Assembly: GCA_002923335.1 (NCBI GenBank)
Contig: BEHZ01000012.1
Location: 1-20,922, forward strand
DNA from: a bacterium HR23
Lineage (GTDB): Bacteria > Chloroflexota > Dehalococcoidia > Lucifugimonadales > HRBIN23
DNA length: 20,922 nt
Reading direction: 5' to 3'
Every line of letters begins with the position of its first letter. The stretch's first letter is position 1. The notes under the pieces were generated by a model, which saw only the letters and a program-made list of their open reading frames with translations, had not been told where the DNA came from and did no database searches. The translations under genes and the position numbers were made by a program. Shown here in pieces: positions 14,519 through 20,922 of this stretch.

Positions 14519-15616
14519 ATGCCCAAACCTATTGAGCACCTGATGCGCCCCCATCTGCTGGACCTTCAGCCCTATGAAGGGGTAGACCCTCCCGAGGTGC
14601 TGGCCCAGCGCCTGGGCCTCCCTCCGGAAAGGCTGGTGAAACTGGACGGCAATGAAAACCTCTTCGGCCCTTCGCCTCGGGTGGCGGAGGCCCTGGGCTC
14701 CTTTGAAGGTTACAATATCTACCCGGACCCCCTCCAGCGCCGTTTGCGCACCGCCCTGGCCTGCTACGCCGGCGTAGACCCCGACCAGGTGGTGGCCGGG
14801 GCCGGGAGCGATGAACTTATTGACCTGGTGCTCCGGCTCTTCCTTTCCCCCGGCGAGAAGGTGATAGACCTCTCGCCAACCTTTGGCATGTATGCCTTCT
14901 GCACTCGGGTAAACGGGGGTGTCCTGGTGGATGTGCCCAGGGATGAACGGTGGGAGATAGACTCCATGGCGGTGCGTAAAGCAGTGGACGAACACACCAA
15001 GGTGGTCTTCGTTGCCAACCCCAATAACCCCACCGGCAACCTGGCGCCCCTTGAGACCATCCTGGCCTTGGTGCAGACAGGCTCCGTGGTGGTGGTAGAC
15101 GAGACCTATCACGAGTTTTGCGGGTTCACCGTTGTCCCCTGGGTCCACGAGCACGAGAACCTTATCGTCCTGCGCACCCTGAGCAAATGGGCGGGGCTGG
15201 CTGGCCTTCGGCTGGGCTACGGCATTATGAACCCCCGCATCGTCCAGCGCCTTCTGGCCATCAAAGCCCCCTACAATGTGAGCGTTGCCGCCGAGCAAGC
15301 GGCGCTGGCCTCCCTGGAAGATACCGATAACCTCCTGCAGAGGGTGCGCTTGCTGGTGGAGGAGCGGGAGCGTATGGCCCAGGCCTTGCGCTCCCTCCCC
15401 GGCGTGGTGGTCTACCCTTCCAAGACCAACTTCCTGCTGGTGCGCCTGCCGGGGCGTAGTGGCTCGGCCGTGGCCTCGGCCCTGGCCCAGAGAGGAGTCT
15501 TCGTGCGCACCTTCAGCCACCCCCGTTTGGCCGACTGCATCCGTGTGAGCGTTGGCCTCCCCTGGCACACCGACACCCTGGTATCCGCCCTACGGTCTGT
15601 TCTGGGAGGGCAGTAG
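14519..15616 (+). CDS. hisC: Histidinol-phosphate aminotransferase
   Basis: A 365-residue PLP enzyme of aminotransferase fold type I converting imidazole-acetol phosphate to histidinol phosphate. It starts at ATG 14519 after GAGGAG. Motifs include KLDGNENLFGPSP near the N-terminus, NIYPDP, GAGSDELIDLVLR, VFVANPNNPTGN, VVDETYHEF, and TLSKWAGLAGLRLGYG with the PLP lysine at K223, followed by SKTNFLLV and a final arginine in CIRVSVG. All are standard for HisC. It lies between hisD and hisB with a 2-base gap to hisB. Confidence 0.94.
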   Translation: MPKPIEHLMRPHLLDLQPYEGVDPPEVLAQRLGLPPERLVKLDGNENLFGPSPRVAEALGSFEGYNIYPDPLQRRLRTALACYAGVDPDQVVAGAGSDELIDLVLRLFLSPGEKVIDLSPTFGMYAFCTRVNGGVLVDVPRDERWEIDSMAVRKAVDEHTKVVFVANPNNPTGNLAPLETILALVQTGSVVVVDETYHEFCGFTVVPWVHEHENLIVLRTLSKWAGLAGLRLGYGIMNPRIVQRLLAIKAPYNVSVAAEQAALASLEDTDNLLQRVRLLVEERERMAQALRSLPGVVVYPSKTNFLLVRLPGRSGSAVASALAQRGVFVRTFSHPRLADCIRVSVGLPWHTDTLVSALRSVLGGQ

Positions 15617-15618
15617 CC

Positions 15619-16209
15619 GTGCCGCGCACCGCCCGAGTGGTGAGGGAGACAGGGGAGACACAGGTGGAGGTCTCCCTGGACCTGGACGGACAAGGGCGCT
15701 GGCAGGGGGAGACGGGGCACGGTTTCCTGGACCACATGCTGGCGCAACTGGCCCGCCATAGCCTCATAGACCTCACCGTGCATGGACGGCGGGACCCCTC
15801 CGGCTGGCACCACCTGGTGGAGGACATCGGCATTACCCTGGGGCGGGCGCTGAACGAGGCCCTGGGGGAGCGAAGGGGGATCGCCCGCTTTGGGTGGGCC
15901 CTTGTGCCTATGGACGAGGCCCTGGCACAGGTCGCTGTGGACCTCTCGGGGCGGGGACATGCGATAGTGGAGTTGGGTGCAGAAGGGGAGGTGGAGGGCC
16001 TCCCCACGGACCTCCTGCGCCACATGCTGGAAGCCTTCGCCTCGGAGGCCCGCCTCACCCTCCACGCCCGTGTGCTGGAGGGGCGCAACAGCCACCACAA
16101 GGTGGAGGCCCTCTTCAAGGCCCTGGCCCGTGCCCTACGCCAGGCCCTTGAACCCGACCCCCGTCAGGGCGGTGCGGTGCCCAGCACCAAAGGGACACTT
16201 ACCGGATAG
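15619..16209 (+). CDS. hisB: Imidazoleglycerol-phosphate dehydratase
   Basis: The 196-residue protein begins at GTG 15619, 2 bases after hisC, and is of single-function HisB length. Clear family motifs are TGHGFLDHMLAQLARHS at 32-48, the first metal site WHHLVEDIGITLG at 63-75, DLSGRGH, FASEARLTLH, and the second metal site GRNSHHKVEALFKALARAL, with PSTKGTL at the end. In the first site the acidic residue usually found two positions before the His-His pair is a glycine (G62). The rest of the Mn-binding pattern (H64, H65, E68) is kept. It catalyses dehydration of imidazole glycerol phosphate. It is the last his gene seen; hisA, hisF, hisH and hisI/E are not in the window. Confidence 0.92.
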   Translation: MPRTARVVRETGETQVEVSLDLDGQGRWQGETGHGFLDHMLAQLARHSLIDLTVHGRRDPSGWHHLVEDIGITLGRALNEALGERRGIARFGWALVPMDEALAQVAVDLSGRGHAIVELGAEGEVEGLPTDLLRHMLEAFASEARLTLHARVLEGRNSHHKVEALFKALARALRQALEPDPRQGGAVPSTKGTLTG

Positions 16210-16231
16210 AGACGCCCCTCCCCCACAGGGC

Positions 16232-16260
16232 TTTACGGCGTGCCCCCCTTGTGCTACACT
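16232..16260 (+). promoter_or_regulatory. Promoter of the infC-rpmI-rplT operon
   Basis: TTTACG (16232-16237, 4 of 6 to -35) is followed after exactly 17 bases by TACACT (16255-16260). An upstream TG (16252-16253) makes an extended -10. Transcription would begin near 16267, leaving a ~25-base leader, too short for a large L20-binding leader of the Bacillus type. Confidence 0.6.
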
Positions 16261-16291
16261 GGGTTACAGTTCAGCACGGGAGGTGGTGAGC

Positions 16292-16861
16292 ATCGCCAGG
16301 GAGCACCGGATCAACGAGCAAATCCGCGTCCGTGAGGTGCGGGTGATCAGCGACACCGGGGAGCAGTTGGGCATTATGCCCACCCGCCAGGCGCTGGAAC
16401 TGGCCCGGGAGCGGGGGCTTGACCTGGTGGAAGTAGCCCCCCAGGCGGTCCCCCCCGTGTGCCGGCTGATGGACTACGGCAAGTTCCGTTACCAACAGGC
16501 CAAACGGGAGCGGGAGGCCCGCAAGGCCCAGAAAGAGATTGAAATCAGCGAAATCCGCTTGCGCCCTCGTATCGCCGAGCACGACCTGCAGGCCAAACTG
16601 CGCCGGATCCGGGAGTTCCTGGATGACGGGGACAAAGTGAAACTTACGGTCATGTTCCGCGGCCGGGAACTGGGGCGCCCGGAGCAGGGCCTCAACCTCC
16701 TCAAAAACATCGTAGAGCAGGTGAAGGACCTGGCCAAGATTGAAACACCCCCTGCCCTGGAGGGGCGCTTCCTCACCCTGGTGCTCGCCCCCTTGCCGAA
16801 GAAAGAGGCGCGGCCCGCCAAGCCCGCCCGGGAGATGGCCCATGCCCAAGAAAGCACCTAG
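16292..16861 (+). CDS. infC: Translation initiation factor IF-3
   Basis: IF-3 binds the 30S subunit and checks start-codon selection. The proposed AUC start at 16292 gives 189 residues and lies 8 bases after GGAGG (16279-16283). The only nearby conventional starts, GTG at 16283 and 16286, lie inside or 2 bases after that site, which is too close. IF-3 is well known for rare start codons that allow autoregulation. The protein fits the family throughout: RINEQIRVREVRVI, LVEVAPQAVPPVCRLMDYGKFRYQQAK at the linker, then EIRLRPRIAEHDLQAKLRRI and KVKLTVMFRGRE in the C domain. The C-terminal tail overlaps rpmI by 20 bases. If the AUC is wrong, GTG 16286 is the next choice. Confidence 0.92.
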   Translation: MAREHRINEQIRVREVRVISDTGEQLGIMPTRQALELARERGLDLVEVAPQAVPPVCRLMDYGKFRYQQAKREREARKAQKEIEISEIRLRPRIAEHDLQAKLRRIREFLDDGDKVKLTVMFRGRELGRPEQGLNLLKNIVEQVKDLAKIETPPALEGRFLTLVLAPLPKKEARPAKPAREMAHAQEST

Positions 16862-17057
16862 GACCAAACAGAAGACCCATCGGGCAACCTACAAGCGCTT
16901 CTGGATAACGGGGACCGGCAAACTCCTGCGCAGGAAGCAACTGGCCAACCACCTGCGCCGGAACAAATCGGCCCGTGCCAAGCGCACCTACCACCAGAAA
17001 CTCCCCGTTGCCCCGGCCGATGTCCCTCGGGTCCGAGCCCTCCTGCCTTACGCCTAG
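16842..17057 (+). CDS. rpmI: Large ribosomal subunit protein bL35
   Basis: The 71-residue, strongly basic protein starts at ATG 16842 behind GGGAG (16829-16833), inside the end of infC. The core KTHRATYKRFWITGTGKLLRRK, the SARAKRTYH segment and the ending VRALLPYA are typical of L35. It has a few extra residues at the N-terminus (MPKKAPRTKQ) compared with the common MPKMKTHR start. Position between infC and rplT is the conserved bacterial order. Confidence 0.95.
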   Translation: MPKKAPRTKQKTHRATYKRFWITGTGKLLRRKQLANHLRRNKSARAKRTYHQKLPVAPADVPRVRALLPYA

Positions 17058-17074
17058 CCTTAAGGAGCCCCCTC

Positions 17075-17452
17075 ATGAGCCGTGTGAAACGAGGCGTTAC
17101 CAAGCATCGCCGCCACAAGAAGGTGCTGGCGCAGACCAAGGGCCACTACTCGGTCCGCCATCGCCACTACAAGCGGGCCAGGGAATCCCTCATCCACGCC
17201 CTGGACTACGCCTACCAGCACCGTCGGGAACGGAAGGGCGACTTCCGTCGCCTGTGGATAGTGCGCATCGGTGCAGCGTCCCGCGCCCTGGGTCTGCCCT
17301 ATAACCGCCTTATCCACGGCCTGCGGAAAGCGGGCATTCACCTGAACCGCAAAGTGCTGGCGGATATGGCGGTGCGCAACCCTTCTGCCTTCGCCCAGAT
17401 AGTGGAGCGGGTCAAGTCGGCCCTAGCCTCGCCTACGGGAGCGCCTGGATAG
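17075..17452 (+). CDS. rplT: Large ribosomal subunit protein bL20
   Basis: The 125-residue protein starts at ATG 17075 after TAAGGAG (17061-17067). It begins SRVKRGVTKHRRHKKVL, then YSVRHRHYKRARESLIHALDYAYQHRRERKGDFRRLWIVRI, NRLIHGLRKAGIHLNRKVLADMAV, all diagnostic of L20. It is an early assembly protein of the 50S subunit and a translational repressor of this operon in several bacteria. Its last 20 bases overlap the 3' end of rph on the other strand, so no intergenic terminator is available between the two genes. Confidence 0.96.
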   Translation: MSRVKRGVTKHRRHKKVLAQTKGHYSVRHRHYKRARESLIHALDYAYQHRRERKGDFRRLWIVRIGAASRALGLPYNRLIHGLRKAGIHLNRKVLADMAVRNPSAFAQIVERVKSALASPTGAPG

Positions 17453-18158
17453 CCCGGGCCTGCACCTCCAGGAGCCGGCGGACGCCCTGCTCCCCTAGGG
17501 CCAGCAGACGCTCCAGGGTGGCGCGGGAAAAGGGCGCCCCTTCGGTGGCACTGTGCACCTCCACGATCTCCCCCCTCTCGTTCATCACCAGAGTGCAATC
17601 CACCTGGGCGCGGAAGTCCTCTTCGTAGCACAGGTCCAACAGCACCTCCCCATCCACCACCCCCACACTCACCGCCGCCACTGCCGAACGGATGGGAAGG
17701 GTGCGAAGAATGTCTCGCTTCAGCAGGTTCAGGAAAGCCTGGTAGAGGGCCACATACCCCCCCGTGATGGATGCGGTGCGGGTGCCCCCATCCGCCTGGA
17801 GCACATCGCAGTCCACGATGAAGGTGCGCTCTCCTAGGGCCTCCAAGTCCACGGCTGCCCTAAGGGCACGCCCGATGAGACGCTGAATCTCGTAGGTTCG
17901 CCCTCGCTCCCGTCCCTGGGCCTCCCGGGGCGTGCGGGTCAGGGTGGAGCGGGGGAGCATCCCATACTCCGCCGTTACCCAGCCTCGGCCCGTGCCCTTC
18001 AGGAAGGCGGGCACCCGCTCCTCCACCGAGACGGCGCACAACACACGGGTGCTCCCCGTCTCAATGAGGGCGGAGCCTTCGGCGTAGAGCAGATAGCCGG
18101 GCTGAATGCGCACAGGACGCAAATCGTCAGGAGCACGGCCGTCAATCCGTTGGGGCAT
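17433..18158 (-). CDS. rph: Ribonuclease PH
   Basis: The 241-residue phosphorolytic 3' exoribonuclease trims tRNA 3' ends. The ATG at 18158 (reading leftward) gives the normal RNase PH start MPQRIDGRAPDDLRPVRI and has AGAGG 8 bases upstream; a GTG at 18176 would add six unrelated residues. Family motifs are RVLCAVSVEERVPAFLKG, GWVTAEYGMLPRST, GRTYEIQRLIGRALRAAVDL, the phosphate-binding VDCDVLQADGGTRTASITG, and LDLCYEEDFRAQVDCTLVM. It is complete. It is transcribed towards rplT and overlaps it by 20 bp. Confidence 0.95.
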   Translation of the reverse strand: MPQRIDGRAPDDLRPVRIQPGYLLYAEGSALIETGSTRVLCAVSVEERVPAFLKGTGRGWVTAEYGMLPRSTLTRTPREAQGRERGRTYEIQRLIGRALRAAVDLEALGERTFIVDCDVLQADGGTRTASITGGYVALYQAFLNLLKRDILRTLPIRSAVAAVSVGVVDGEVLLDLCYEEDFRAQVDCTLVMNERGEIVEVHSATEGAPFSRATLERLLALGEQGVRRLLEVQARAIQALP

Positions 18159-18310
18159 AGGGCAATCCTCTCCCACTATGGGCCAAGGGTTTGTCTACTC
18201 CCCAAGGAAGGGGCGCTTCCCCTCTCCCCCGGGGGAGCGACTTTGTTAGGCAAGGGCAAGGCCCGATGTCTCCGATGGGGCCTCTTTTATCCTATACTGT
18301 GGGCCATCCC
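18159..18310. other. Intergenic region between comEC and rph with palindromes and a weak minus-strand promoter candidate
   Basis: This 152-base gap forms the rph 5' region. It holds a perfect 14-bp palindrome CTCCCCCGGGGGAG (18224-18237), a small hairpin GGAAG/CTTCC with a 5-base loop (18206-18220), and an imperfect stem GGCCC-GGGCC (18261-18283) with T-rich bases to its right. On the minus strand, TATAGG (18293-18298 region) could be a -10 box with a poor -35. No T-rich terminator for comEC is evident in the transcript direction. Confidence 0.35.
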
Positions 18311-20470
18311 TCAGGGAACCCCTGCCTGCACCCGCACCCACATGCGTTCTTGGTCGGCGGTTACCTGTAACGCCCCGCCCGGGGGCGCAACCCATTCCTG
18401 GTCCCCCGCACGAGCCACCGGCACCATGCTCTGCGCCCCCCGCTCCCACGCGAGCGCCAGGGAAACCCCTTCGTCCCTCTGCGCCCAGGAAGCGCCCTGC
18501 ACTGCCCATACGACCCTCCCCCAAAGGATACGGAAGGAAGGCCGAGGCGTCTCTTCCTCCACCGCCAGCCACAGCCCTCCCCCCAACTCTGCCCACACCC
18601 CCTTCTGCAAGGGCACGAAGCGAGGAATGCTCTCCGCCGAAGAGACGGCCACCACCTTTTCCACCCGGTATCGGCGCAGGACCTCCTGGCCGGCCGTTAG
18701 CCCATAGGATGTGGGCACCAGCAGGAGGGCGACGCGCCGCTCCCAGAAGGGCAGAGCCCTTCCCACGGCCTTGAGCACGGGACGAGGGTCTGACCCGACC
18801 GTCGCCACCACCGTTTGCCCCTTCGGCCCCACCAGCACCCAGGAGCCGTTGGGGAAGGCCTCCAGGGTGAGGCGAGGGGGAGGAACCTGGAGGGCAGACG
18901 CCCACGCCAGGGCGGTGGCCCCCGCCAGCAGGGGAAAGGCCCATTGAAAAGCCAGAGGGCGCCCCCCGATCCACTGGGGGAGGGTCTCTCGCAGGAAGGG
19001 CCAGCCCCACGCCAGGGCCAGAAAGCCGTAGAAGCCCCACACCCAGGGGCCGATGCCCTGCAACCGGGGAGCAGCCCACTCCATCCCCCCCAACCAGGCG
19101 CTGGGGAGGCGCAAACACGCCAGGCTTACCCACGCTATCCATCCCCCTGCCCACCCCGCTGGCTCCCACACCGTCCCCAGGAGTGCCGTTGCCCCCGTGA
19201 GCACCAGGGCAGGGGTAAGCAAGGGCAGGGAGACCAGAGTGCCCACCACGCCCAGCAGAGGAAGGCGTTCAAAGGTCAATGCCGAGAGAGGCACCGCCCC
19301 CAGGGACGCCCCCAGGGAGTAGGCAGTGCTCCCGACCAGAGCCGAGAGCCACGGCCTCCCCTTTTCCCATCGGCCCGTCAAACGGCGCAAGAGGGCGTTC
19401 AGGCGTGGTCCCAGGGCCACCAGCCCCGCCATCCCCGCCACACTCAGTTGAAACGCCACTTGCCCCAAGAGGTCGGGGGACAGCCCCGCCATCACCCCCA
19501 CGGTGATGGACAGGGCCGAAAGGGGCGCCCAGGGGCGTCCCAGGGCACGACTCGCCAGGGCCATACTCCCCATAATCCCGGCTCGCACCACCGGCGCACC
19601 CAGCCCCGTCAGAAGACCATATCCCCAGATACCCACCAGGGGCACCACCACGGCCCAGGGACGTCGCCCCAGCGCCACGGCGGTGAGGGCGTCCAGAATC
19701 CCCAGCACCAGGGCCACATGCAGGCCCGACACCGCCAGCAAGTGGGCGGTTCCTGCCTGGCGGAAGGCCTCCAGTTCTTCGGGAAGCATATCCCCCCGCA
19801 GACCCAATAAGAGGGCCTGCCCCAGGCCCGCCTCTGGCTGGGGGAGGGCACGGCGCAGGGTCAGGGCCAACCGCCAGCGGAACCGCTCCACCGCCCCCAG
19901 AAGGCCCTTACCCCCTGCCTCAACAAGATAGGCTTTCGGGAGGCGAAGCACCCCCACAATCCCCTGCCGCGTTAGGGCACGCCCCACTTCCCCTTCGGGC
20001 AGCCGCTCCAGACGCCCCGAGAGATAAAGGCGGTCTCCCCTCTGCACCGGGGGCCAGCGCCCCTCCTTTACCCCTTCCGGAGGGGCTTGCAGGTAGACCA
20101 GAACCTGCTGACCCCAACCGGGCACCTCCCCAGTGGACGCCTCTACCCTGCCGGTCAGGCGCCACAGCCCACCCACCTGCTCCGCCGGTCCGGCACGGAC
20201 GACCATGTCCACGGGGACAACAGGTGCCGGGAGGGGCGTGTGTAGAGGGGAGGCGTGGAAACTCATCCGTAGAAGACCCAGGCCCGCCGCCCCGAGCACC
20301 AGCGCCGGGACCAGGGGACGGCGCACAAGGGTCAGGAGAAGGCCCAGGGCGATACCTGCGAGAACCACCAGCAAGCCCGACGCTCGGGGCACCGTGGCGG
20401 TGCGTCCCAGGATAAGCCCTGCCGTCCACCCCACCGCACCCCAGGCCAGCGCCCACGCCCCGGTCTGCAC
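18311..20470 (-). CDS. comEC: ComEC/Rec2 family DNA-uptake channel with degenerate metallo-beta-lactamase-like domain
   Basis: The 719-residue polytopic protein carries single-stranded DNA across the inner membrane in natural transformation. It starts at GTG 20470, 3 bases after the comEA stop. Residues 10-70 hold the N-terminal helices, ~88-185 the soluble OB-like domain, and ~235-500 the competence domain with HLLAVSGLHVALV (243-255), GAPVVRAGIMG (291-301), and LGQVAFQLSVAGMAGLVALGP. From ~530 a beta-lactamase-like region follows (RLTLEAFPNGSWVLVGP, VEKVVAVSSAE), but at the place of the usual HxHxDH there is PTSYGL (586-591). Metal ligands therefore seem lost, so the nuclease activity proposed for this domain is unlikely here. 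It is co-transcribed with comEA. Confidence 0.9.
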   Translation of the reverse strand: MQTGAWALAWGAVGWTAGLILGRTATVPRASGLLVVLAGIALGLLLTLVRRPLVPALVLGAAGLGLLRMSFHASPLHTPLPAPVVPVDMVVRAGPAEQVGGLWRLTGRVEASTGEVPGWGQQVLVYLQAPPEGVKEGRWPPVQRGDRLYLSGRLERLPEGEVGRALTRQGIVGVLRLPKAYLVEAGGKGLLGAVERFRWRLALTLRRALPQPEAGLGQALLLGLRGDMLPEELEAFRQAGTAHLLAVSGLHVALVLGILDALTAVALGRRPWAVVVPLVGIWGYGLLTGLGAPVVRAGIMGSMALASRALGRPWAPLSALSITVGVMAGLSPDLLGQVAFQLSVAGMAGLVALGPRLNALLRRLTGRWEKGRPWLSALVGSTAYSLGASLGAVPLSALTFERLPLLGVVGTLVSLPLLTPALVLTGATALLGTVWEPAGWAGGWIAWVSLACLRLPSAWLGGMEWAAPRLQGIGPWVWGFYGFLALAWGWPFLRETLPQWIGGRPLAFQWAFPLLAGATALAWASALQVPPPRLTLEAFPNGSWVLVGPKGQTVVATVGSDPRPVLKAVGRALPFWERRVALLLVPTSYGLTAGQEVLRRYRVEKVVAVSSAESIPRFVPLQKGVWAELGGGLWLAVEEETPRPSFRILWGRVVWAVQGASWAQRDEGVSLALAWERGAQSMVPVARAGDQEWVAPPGGALQVTADQERMWVRVQAGVP

Positions 20471-20473
20471 CCC

Positions 20474-20922
20474 TCACCTCACCGTAACCAGGGGACGAAT
20501 ACGCTCCAGCGTCTTGGGGCCGATGCCTTGCACCTTCAGCAGGTCGTCCACCTGGCTGAAGGGGCCGTAGCGAGTGCGATAGTCCACGATGCGCTGGGCG
20601 AGCACCGGCCCGATGCCCGGCAGAGACTCCAGGGCGTGGACATCAGCCGTGTTCAAGTCCAGCGGACCGCCTTCCTGCATTACCGCCGGCGGCTCAGCGG
20701 CCAGAGCGCCTCCCGCGCCGGCCAGGGGGACAACAACCTTCTCCCCGTCGGCAAGGGGGCGGGCCAGGTTCAGACGCTCCAGGTCCGCCCCCGCCAGGGC
20801 ACCACCGGCAGACATCAGGGCATCCTCCAGGCGTGCACCTGCCGGCAGGGTGTAGCGCCCCGGGCGGGCCACGGCCCCGCTGATATGCACCTGGACAACC
20901 GGTTGGGGGGTGGGCGTGGGGA
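20474..20922 (-). CDS. comEA: ComEA-family DNA-binding competence protein, 5'-truncated by window edge
   Basis: The frame is open to the right window edge, so the N-terminus, with its expected membrane anchor, is missing; a GTG at 20890 lies inside the domain and is not the start. The visible part begins with a Pro-Thr linker (PTPTPQPVV), then an SLBB domain (VHISGAVARPGRYTLPAGARLEDAL to DGEKVVVPL), a second linker, and the C-terminal helix-hairpin-helix pair: LDLNTADVHALESLPGIGPVLAQRIVDYR and VDDLLKVQGIGPKTLERIRP. ComEA binds incoming double-stranded DNA outside the membrane and passes it to ComEC, whose gene follows after 3 bases. Confidence 0.92.
   Translation of the reverse strand, partial: PTPTPQPVVQVHISGAVARPGRYTLPAGARLEDALMSAGGALAGADLERLNLARPLADGEKVVVPLAGAGGALAAEPPAVMQEGGPLDLNTADVHALESLPGIGPVLAQRIVDYRTRYGPFSQVDDLLKVQGIGPKTLERIRPLVTVR

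Noticed and set aside
13435..14526. 363-residue open frame on the minus strand
   Set aside because: It is antisense to hisD, whose every conserved motif is present in the plus strand.
14366..15568. 400-residue open frame on the minus strand
   Set aside because: It is antisense to hisC and the end of hisD; both plus-strand genes are complete and conserved.
16210..16291. L20-type or other long regulatory leader before infC
   Set aside because: The predicted transcript start leaves only about 25 bases before the start codon, too short for such a structure.
18815..19810. 331-residue open frame on the plus strand
   Set aside because: It is antisense to comEC, very rich in Pro, Arg, Gln and Gly, and has no domain pattern. 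It is a by-product of high GC content.
1..20922. CRISPR array, tRNA genes, insertion sequences or prophage remains
   Set aside because: No spaced direct repeats, no tRNA-like cloverleaf region, no transposase or integrase reading frame and no flanking inverted repeats were seen.

Overview
This is a GC-rich, gene-dense bacterial chromosome segment. Most genes are separated by 0 to 30 bases or overlap, and no stretch longer than 300 bases lacks a gene. Protein resemblances, GC content and compactness suggest a Chloroflexota-like lineage (Dehalococcoidia/SAR202-type). That placement is an impression from the sequence, not a computed one. No tRNA, rRNA, CRISPR array or insertion sequence was seen.

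Region 1 (1-6894, plus strand) is a respiratory operon. In order it holds the C-terminal part of a molybdopterin oxidoreductase, a membrane-anchored c-type cytochrome with an ethylbenzene-dehydrogenase-type haem domain, a four-cluster [4Fe-4S] subunit broken by a one-base frameshift, an NrfD/PsrC-type membrane subunit, a two-helix mini membrane protein, a TorD-family chaperone, and an unusual iron-sulfur protein. The last one joins an HdrA-N-like domain, two ferredoxin modules, an MvhD-like domain and a possible zinc ribbon in one chain. Together they look like a quinone-linked, periplasm-facing Mo/FeS/cytochrome complex of unknown substrate with its own assembly factor. This is the best candidate in the window for something not yet described.

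Region 2 (6886-9979, plus strand) starts with a well-formed promoter driving a SAM methyltransferase and an amidase (GatA-like). It continues with a crotonase-family gene that has its own extended -10 promoter and ends at a strong hairpin followed by an intrinsic terminator.

Region 3 (9995-16209, plus strand) is a histidine operon: hisZ-like, hisG, a zinc-dependent phospholipase C-like gene, hisD, hisC and hisB. Its first gene appears almost leaderless. HisZ is found with a long-form HisG, which is not the usual pairing.

Region 4 (16232-17452, plus strand) is the infC-rpmI-rplT translation operon with its own promoter. infC probably starts at a non-canonical AUC codon.

Region 5 (17433-20922, minus strand) carries rph (RNase PH), then comEC and a 5'-truncated comEA, the DNA-uptake pair of natural competence. 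The ComEC C-terminal metallo-beta-lactamase-like domain has lost its metal-binding signature. rph and rplT converge and overlap by 20 bp.
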